Assembly (NCBI GenBank): GCA_035610365.1
Contig: CM069434.1
Location: 31,024,238 to 31,088,237 of the forward strand
Length of the DNA stretch: 64,000 nt
From: Aquatica leii
Lineage: Eukaryota > Arthropoda > Insecta > Coleoptera > Lampyridae
Reading direction: 5' to 3'
Shown here: positions 60,190 to 64,000 of the stretch, piece by piece
How positions within the stretch are numbered: position 1 is the stretch's first letter
How the letters are laid out: every line of letters begins with the position of its first letter
Position numbers and translations under genes: made by a program
Notes under the pieces: model-generated
Databases searched by the model: none
The model's input: the letters and a program-made list of their open reading frames with translations, nothing else
Told to the model about the DNA's origin: nothing

Positions 60190-60900
60190 ATATCTTCTTC
60201 TTGCAGTGCCTATCCTAACGGATGTTGGCGACCAATAAGGCTTCTTCTGTTTCTGCTATGAGTATGAAGTCATTGTGAGTTCGCATTTGACGTATATCCG
60301 AGAGTGTATAATTTTTAGAAATATTTTTAGTACATGACTTATTAGACTGATCTTTCTGTATTCTTCGCATTTTCTTGTTTGATTTGTTTGAGAGAGAGTG
60401 GTCTTCTGTTTTGTTTTTTATGTTTACCGGACTATTTTTTATTTGTATTAGCATAGTTCTATCTTAGTATGGAATAAAATGTGTTACTAATTTGTCAATT
60501 TCTTTCGTAACTATTATTCCAATAGTTGGTACTAAGGATCGTCACCTCTAGTGTAGTATGTTACGTGATCTTTCGTTCCTATTCTCCCACTTCCTGGCCA
60601 CTTCATCTTACTTACTCCAAGAATGCTTATTTTAATTCTTTCCATTTCTTGCATTACATTTGCATGCTTGCCTGCATTGAATAAGCTGCGGACATTTCAA
60701 GTTGCTATCTTTATGTTGTTGAGACTACGTTTCCTTGTCTTGCTTTTTTTTATACCGGGATTTCGCCTGATGACGACCTGGGAAGCCCAGTGATCTGCCT
60801 GTGATTTACTTCCTCTGTCGACTCTTGGATTCCGAAAGCCATGAGTAGTAATATTAATATTAATATTTCGTTTTAATTTGGTTGCCATATTGGTTATACT
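60190..60900 (-). pseudogene. RTE-clade non-LTR element: 5' UTR, endonuclease start and RT scrap
   Basis: Minus strand from about 60703: NVRSLFNAGKHANVMQEMER, IKISILGVSKMKWPGSGRIG and TKDHVTYYTRGDDP, the start of the RTE apurinic-like endonuclease. Then KEIDKLVTHFIPY and DRTMLIQIKNSPVNIK at about 60505-60420. At 60420 the sequence jumps to a piece around FILIAETEEALLVANIR at about 60270-60215, which resembles the block at the RT YADD site and onward with the aspartates lost. The 200 bases upstream (60705-60900) look like leader sequence. Most of the endonuclease and the RT are deleted. It is dead. Confidence 0.65.
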
Positions 60901-61159
60901 AGAGATATTCTTACAGATTTTTAATGCAGTTTTCCTCCTTTGGCTTTCCGCATCCTTATGCCATTGACTATTTATTTTTAGTTACTTTGCCTTTAGTGTC
61001 AATTTCTTAGCACAAGAGCTTGTTCCGCCACCAGTGGCTGTTGACAAGTTATAGGTTAATCGCATATACCGGTGATTGTTCGGATACTAGTTCGGATGCT
61101 AGTTTTGATCCGCCCCGGGTATTTGATTTACCCGGTATATACTATATCTGATCTGTACA

Positions 61160-61440
61160 ATGATTGTGAATGACAAGAACATATAAATTCCTTTTTAAGC
61201 TAAAGTAACAACAAAAATTAGCTGTTTATCAACATGCGATGAAATGTAAGCGATACTAGTAATAATAAAAAACAAATCGTTGCAAAAATTACAAAAGTTA
61301 AAAGCAACCAATTCGTAAGAAAAACGATAGTCACATCAAATAATAATCAAGTTTGACTTACCAAAGTCGGTGTTAACCTTAAAAAAACGTTTTTCCAATG
61401 GCTCATCTGTAATTAAACTTTTTCAGTAGTAGTGTGAAAG
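61160..61440 (-). repeat. Diverged LTR fragment related to the 46-53 kb element
   Basis: Best match at 61350-61420: TTTGACTTACCAAAG, AAAAACGTTTTTCC and TAATTAAACTTTTTCAG, against LTR positions 46826-46900 (TTGACTTACCAAGTTCC, AAAAACGTTTTTCC, CAATTAAACTTCCTGA). The GGTAAGT splice-donor consensus (minus) is conserved in both. No internal region adjoins. It is probably an old solo LTR of the same lineage. Confidence 0.5.
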
Positions 61441-61579
61441 GTCCATGCCTCGTGATCCACATTTGAGGCACGTGGTACTAAGAAATCGACATAAAAATTA
61501 GTCTTAATCTAAAAAAGATTATTTTATTTTTCTGACCCCAATGCATTGTAAGTTTTGGTTAAAACTACAAACTTTAAAA

Positions 61580-62470
61580 TTAGTAATAAAAAACAATATA
61601 TGCCAAATGTCTACCTCGACTCTTTGTAAGAACAGCCATTCTTTTAATAAAATTTTTGTCAGGTTTTTGTACAATAGCAGTTGTATTTTGCCAATAGCAA
61701 CTGCTATTGTTTTTGAGTGCTTGAATAGTTGCTAGAGTATTGGTGTAAACTGTTTTTAACATAACCCTAAAAAAAGTCTAATGGTGTTAAATTGCACAAT
61801 CTCGACTGCCAATTAAAATATTCATTTCAAGTAATCAAACGTTCAGAAATTTTTTACACAATACTCTCATCGTTTCGCAAGCTGTGTGACAGACAAGAAA
61901 GTCCTGCTAAAATTAAACATCTATAGTAAAAATTTCTAACCAAAACAGTCAATCAACATCGTTTGGTAACACAATTCATTTACTATAACAATTGAACCGG
62001 CATCATTCTCAAACAAATATGGCTCGATTACATCAGTTTGACTATTTCTCTTAGGGTTTCAAATTTTTAAACGCGACAACTTTGTTTTGTTACGTGCTGA
62101 AACAGATAAAAATTAACCTCATCACAATAATTTTGTCAAAAAAATCATAATTTTGATCATGATTTTCCAGCACATAATCAGGAAATGTAAAACGTTGTGT
62201 GTGACTTAACCGGACAAACAAGAGTTTAAGTTTTCACATAAATAACTTGTCCGAAACATTTAAATTGATTTAAATTTACTGTAGAGAGCGAAAAAACGTG
62301 TGATGATGGCCAAAAGCGATACAAACGTTACGAACTATCTCAGCAATACTTTCACTATTTTTGTTATAATTTTTTACAATGCAACATCAGACCCTTTTTT
62401 GGGTTCAGACAGTGTTGATGTTGTCACCGAAGTTGCCAACGTTTTTCGTAAGGGGCTTCACAAGCCGTAA
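61580..62470 (-). pseudogene. Mariner-family transposase remnant
   Basis: Downward reading gives SESIAEIVRNVCIAFGHHHT (N-terminal helix-turn-helix, about 62350), then after a gap DYVLENHDQNYDFFDKIIVM (before the first catalytic Asp, about 62180-62120). LVCHTACETMRVLCKKF follows at about 61880-61850, where the second catalytic Asp region is expected. GYVKN and the open frame 61762-61580, with LATIQALKNN, KNFIKRMAVLTKSRGRHLAY, mirror the C-terminus of mariner transposases of the type carrying an extra N-terminal HTH. Catalytic residues are not readable and stops abound. No TIRs were located. Confidence 0.6.
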
Positions 62471-62541
62471 AAAAATTAAAAACTTAAAGAAATAAACAAT
62501 AATTCAACAAAGAATCACTACAGAGTTAGGTAATCAACTTA

Positions 62542-62973
62542 TTAATCAAGCCAGATTCTAAACTTCATAGACTTAAAAAGAAGTGTCTCCGTATTTATAT
62601 AAGAAGTATCGTCCTGGTCGGGATCTGAGCAGCTGAACTCTGATAGCGTTACGTTTGAAAAGAGGCGTGTCTTTGATAAACCCGTCACAACCGGAAACCA
62701 AAAAAGAGATAGTTCAAAACTGTTGTCACGATTGAAGTAATTGGAGTTTTTGCTGATTTTTATGCTTTTTCGAACTTTCCTATTGAAGACGAATGGAGAT
62801 TTTGCAATAACCGAGGCGTTACCAAAATTCATATTGTGGTCTGTGGTAAAATAATGTTCAGCAACGGCAGGTTTAGAAATATTGCTTGATTTGTGAAAAT
62901 AGCGTTCAAGTCGTAGAAAATTTAATATAGGGGTCTCCGTAGAATAGTTCAGACATAAACGATTGCTAACCAA
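62542..62973 (-). pseudogene. Penelope-like element, C-terminal part of the GIY-YIG endonuclease ORF
   Basis: An open 143-codon frame. KSSNISKPAVAEHYFTTDHN followed by MNFGNASVIAKSPFVFNRKV is the conserved helical segment after the GIY-YIG core. RKSIKISKNSNYFNRDNSFE and LSLFWFPVV are the typical C-terminal end. The usual GH in the AVAEH...GH motif is DH and RE is RK. The GIY-YIG core and RT should lie above 62973 but are replaced by a minisatellite. The frame is intact, yet it is only a fragment. It is the third PLE piece in the window, apparently of a different lineage from the first two. Confidence 0.65.
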
Positions 62974-63043
62974 GTAATTAATGCTACTCGGAGTTTTAGG
63001 ATTCGGATCTCAAAAAAAAGTTTTACCAAGAGGAGGTATCGGA

Positions 63044-63163
63044 TTTCACCGGAAACGGGTCTTGGACAAAAGGTTTTACCGGAAACGGGTCTCGAAGAAA
63101 AAATTTTACCGATAACGAGTCTTGGAGAAAAAGTTTAACAAAGACAAATCTTAGCAAAAAAGT
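63044..63163 (+). repeat. Minisatellite, period 30 bp, four units
   Basis: Units begin TTTACCGGAAACGGGTCTTG and end in an AAAAG run (63044, 63075, 63105, 63135). The first three are about 85% alike and the last is diverged. A partial unit may start at 63020. Confidence 0.7.
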
Positions 63164-63900
63164 GCTAAAAAATCTGTTGCATCAGGTTTTGTACTCAAAT
63201 TCGTTTTGCAAGGCATCGCCTAGAGAATGGAACGCGAACAGGTAAAGTTCACGCGTACTAATAAATTATAGAATTGCTTACCAATTTTACAGGGCCGTTT
63301 TTTAAATAACTACAATTTATGTGGTACTTTTGAGTAGTATAGACTGTATCTCTTATTTATTTTGGTATGTTTGTGCTTAGGTATTTTGGTTTTGCTGATT
63401 CTTATAAGGTCTATCTCCATTTTTCTAAGTTCTTTTGGTACTCGGTGTTCCAAATAAGAAGATAGTAGATGCCGCTATGTTTGCAGGCAACTTTACAAAA
63501 GTGTATTTTTTATAGTATTAGAAAAAGAAAAAAAATTAAAATCGTTGTTCTTTATAAATGCATTGCTTTTCAAAACTTTAATTAACACAATTTAAAGTTT
63601 TTCTTTATTGGATGTAAGAAGTTACTTAAATGTCTGCAACTCAATCAAATGCTTTTATATTAGTTAAACTGCAGTTTCTTACTGTTCTCAAAAATGTTGA
63701 TAAAAAGAAATAAACGGGTCTACTACAATTATTTGTATTGGTAATGATTTTTAGTTTTGATGAATATTCTAAAAATTATTTTTATTAAGTAAATAACTGT
63801 AGAGATGGAAACGTTGAACGCAGATTTTATACCTGCGCAATTCAAACAAGTGAATAAACCTCGGGCTAAAAACACAATGTATAAACATTGTAAGATAACA
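63164..63900. other. No recognisable gene
   Basis: AT-rich spacer. No domain or repeat is supported. Confidence 0.5.
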
Positions 63901-63927
63901 TTGTCAATGCAGATGTGACAATGCCAC

Positions 63928-63995
63928 CAGAGTAAACTACTGAACAGCCGTTTCGCCCTTTTGTGGTTCTTTAACAGTGAGAAAACACCCTACTG
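63928..63995 (-). ncRNA. Hammerhead ribozyme-like motif, decayed third copy
   Basis: It aligns with the copy at 37974-38037: GCCACCAGAGT, AAACTACTGAACAGCCGTTT and CGCCCTTTTG are shared. On the minus strand GAAAC and the GGCT loop are intact, but CTGATGAG has become GTTAAAGA and the cleavage triplet GTC reads GTT. Activity is therefore unlikely. The left flank TTGTCAATGCAGATGTGACA also matches the other copy. The right part may be cut by the window edge. Confidence 0.55.
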
Positions 63996-64000
63996 TAGTT

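Noticed and set aside
61850-61890. CTGTCACACAGCTTGCGAAACG as another hammerhead (minus strand)
   Set aside because: It lacks CTGATGA and helix I, and lies within a mariner transposase remnant where it codes for protein.
1-64000. CRISPR array, tRNA, rRNA or bacterial operon
   Set aside because: No regularly spaced identical repeats with unique spacers, no cloverleaf with conserved TTCGANNC box that I could support, and no gene clusters of bacterial type.

Overview
This window looks like heterochromatin-like or intergenic DNA from an arthropod, most likely an insect. It is very AT-rich, full of stop codons, and I found no convincing host gene, tRNA, rRNA, operon or CRISPR array. The arthropod call rests on the transposon mix: an R1-clade non-LTR element, BEL/Pao and Ty3/gypsy LTR elements, Penelope-like elements (PLEs) with GIY-YIG endonuclease, an RTE element and several mariner transposases. 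Every family assignment is from motif recognition by eye, without a database search.

Layout: a minus-strand PLE (0.3-1.6 kb), a non-LTR 3' tail and an R1-clade reverse transcriptase (RT) remnant (1.7-3.5 kb), a mariner N-terminal scrap (5.6-5.9 kb), then a nested non-LTR block (8-13.1 kb). In that block a plus-strand CR1/jockey-like RT lies between a minus-strand RT fragment and a minus-strand ORF1 with a PHD-like finger. The plus-strand RT is itself split by a 941-bp TA-flanked DNA transposon. A gypsy remnant with protease and integrase but no RT follows (14.3-15.5 kb), then a second PLE (18.8-20 kb), a large inverted repeat enclosing a 1.4-kb mariner (24.6-28.2 kb), two BEL/Pao remnants (28.2-30.9 and 34.3-36.5 kb), a jockey-like endonuclease fragment (36.6-37.9 kb) and an element rich in tandem repeats (41.9-42.8 kb). 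Next come a mariner fragment (45.5-46.2 kb), the young LTR element, a 207-bp hAT MITE (55.6 kb), an RTE fragment (60.2-60.9 kb), a mariner fragment (61.6-62.5 kb) and a third PLE fragment (62.5-63 kb).

Only one insertion is clearly young: the 7.2-kb Ty3/gypsy-type element at 46256-53435. It has almost identical 1.34-kb LTRs, a 4-bp target duplication, a tRNA-Lys-type primer site and a polypurine tract. It encodes only a Gag fused in frame to the integrase zinc-binding region. Protease, RT, RNase H and the integrase core are missing, so it must have moved using another element's enzymes.

The most interesting signal is a family of small hammerhead-ribozyme modules. One is a nearly textbook copy at 37974-38037 (minus strand), enclosed by a 13-bp inverted repeat. 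A related copy at 36133-36180 sits inside a 478-bp fold-back insertion with a 12-nt target duplication in a BEL/Pao pol gene. A decayed copy lies at the right edge. Separately, PLE 3' ends carry a shared CTGA-type core, short hairpin and AAACGTCG motif.
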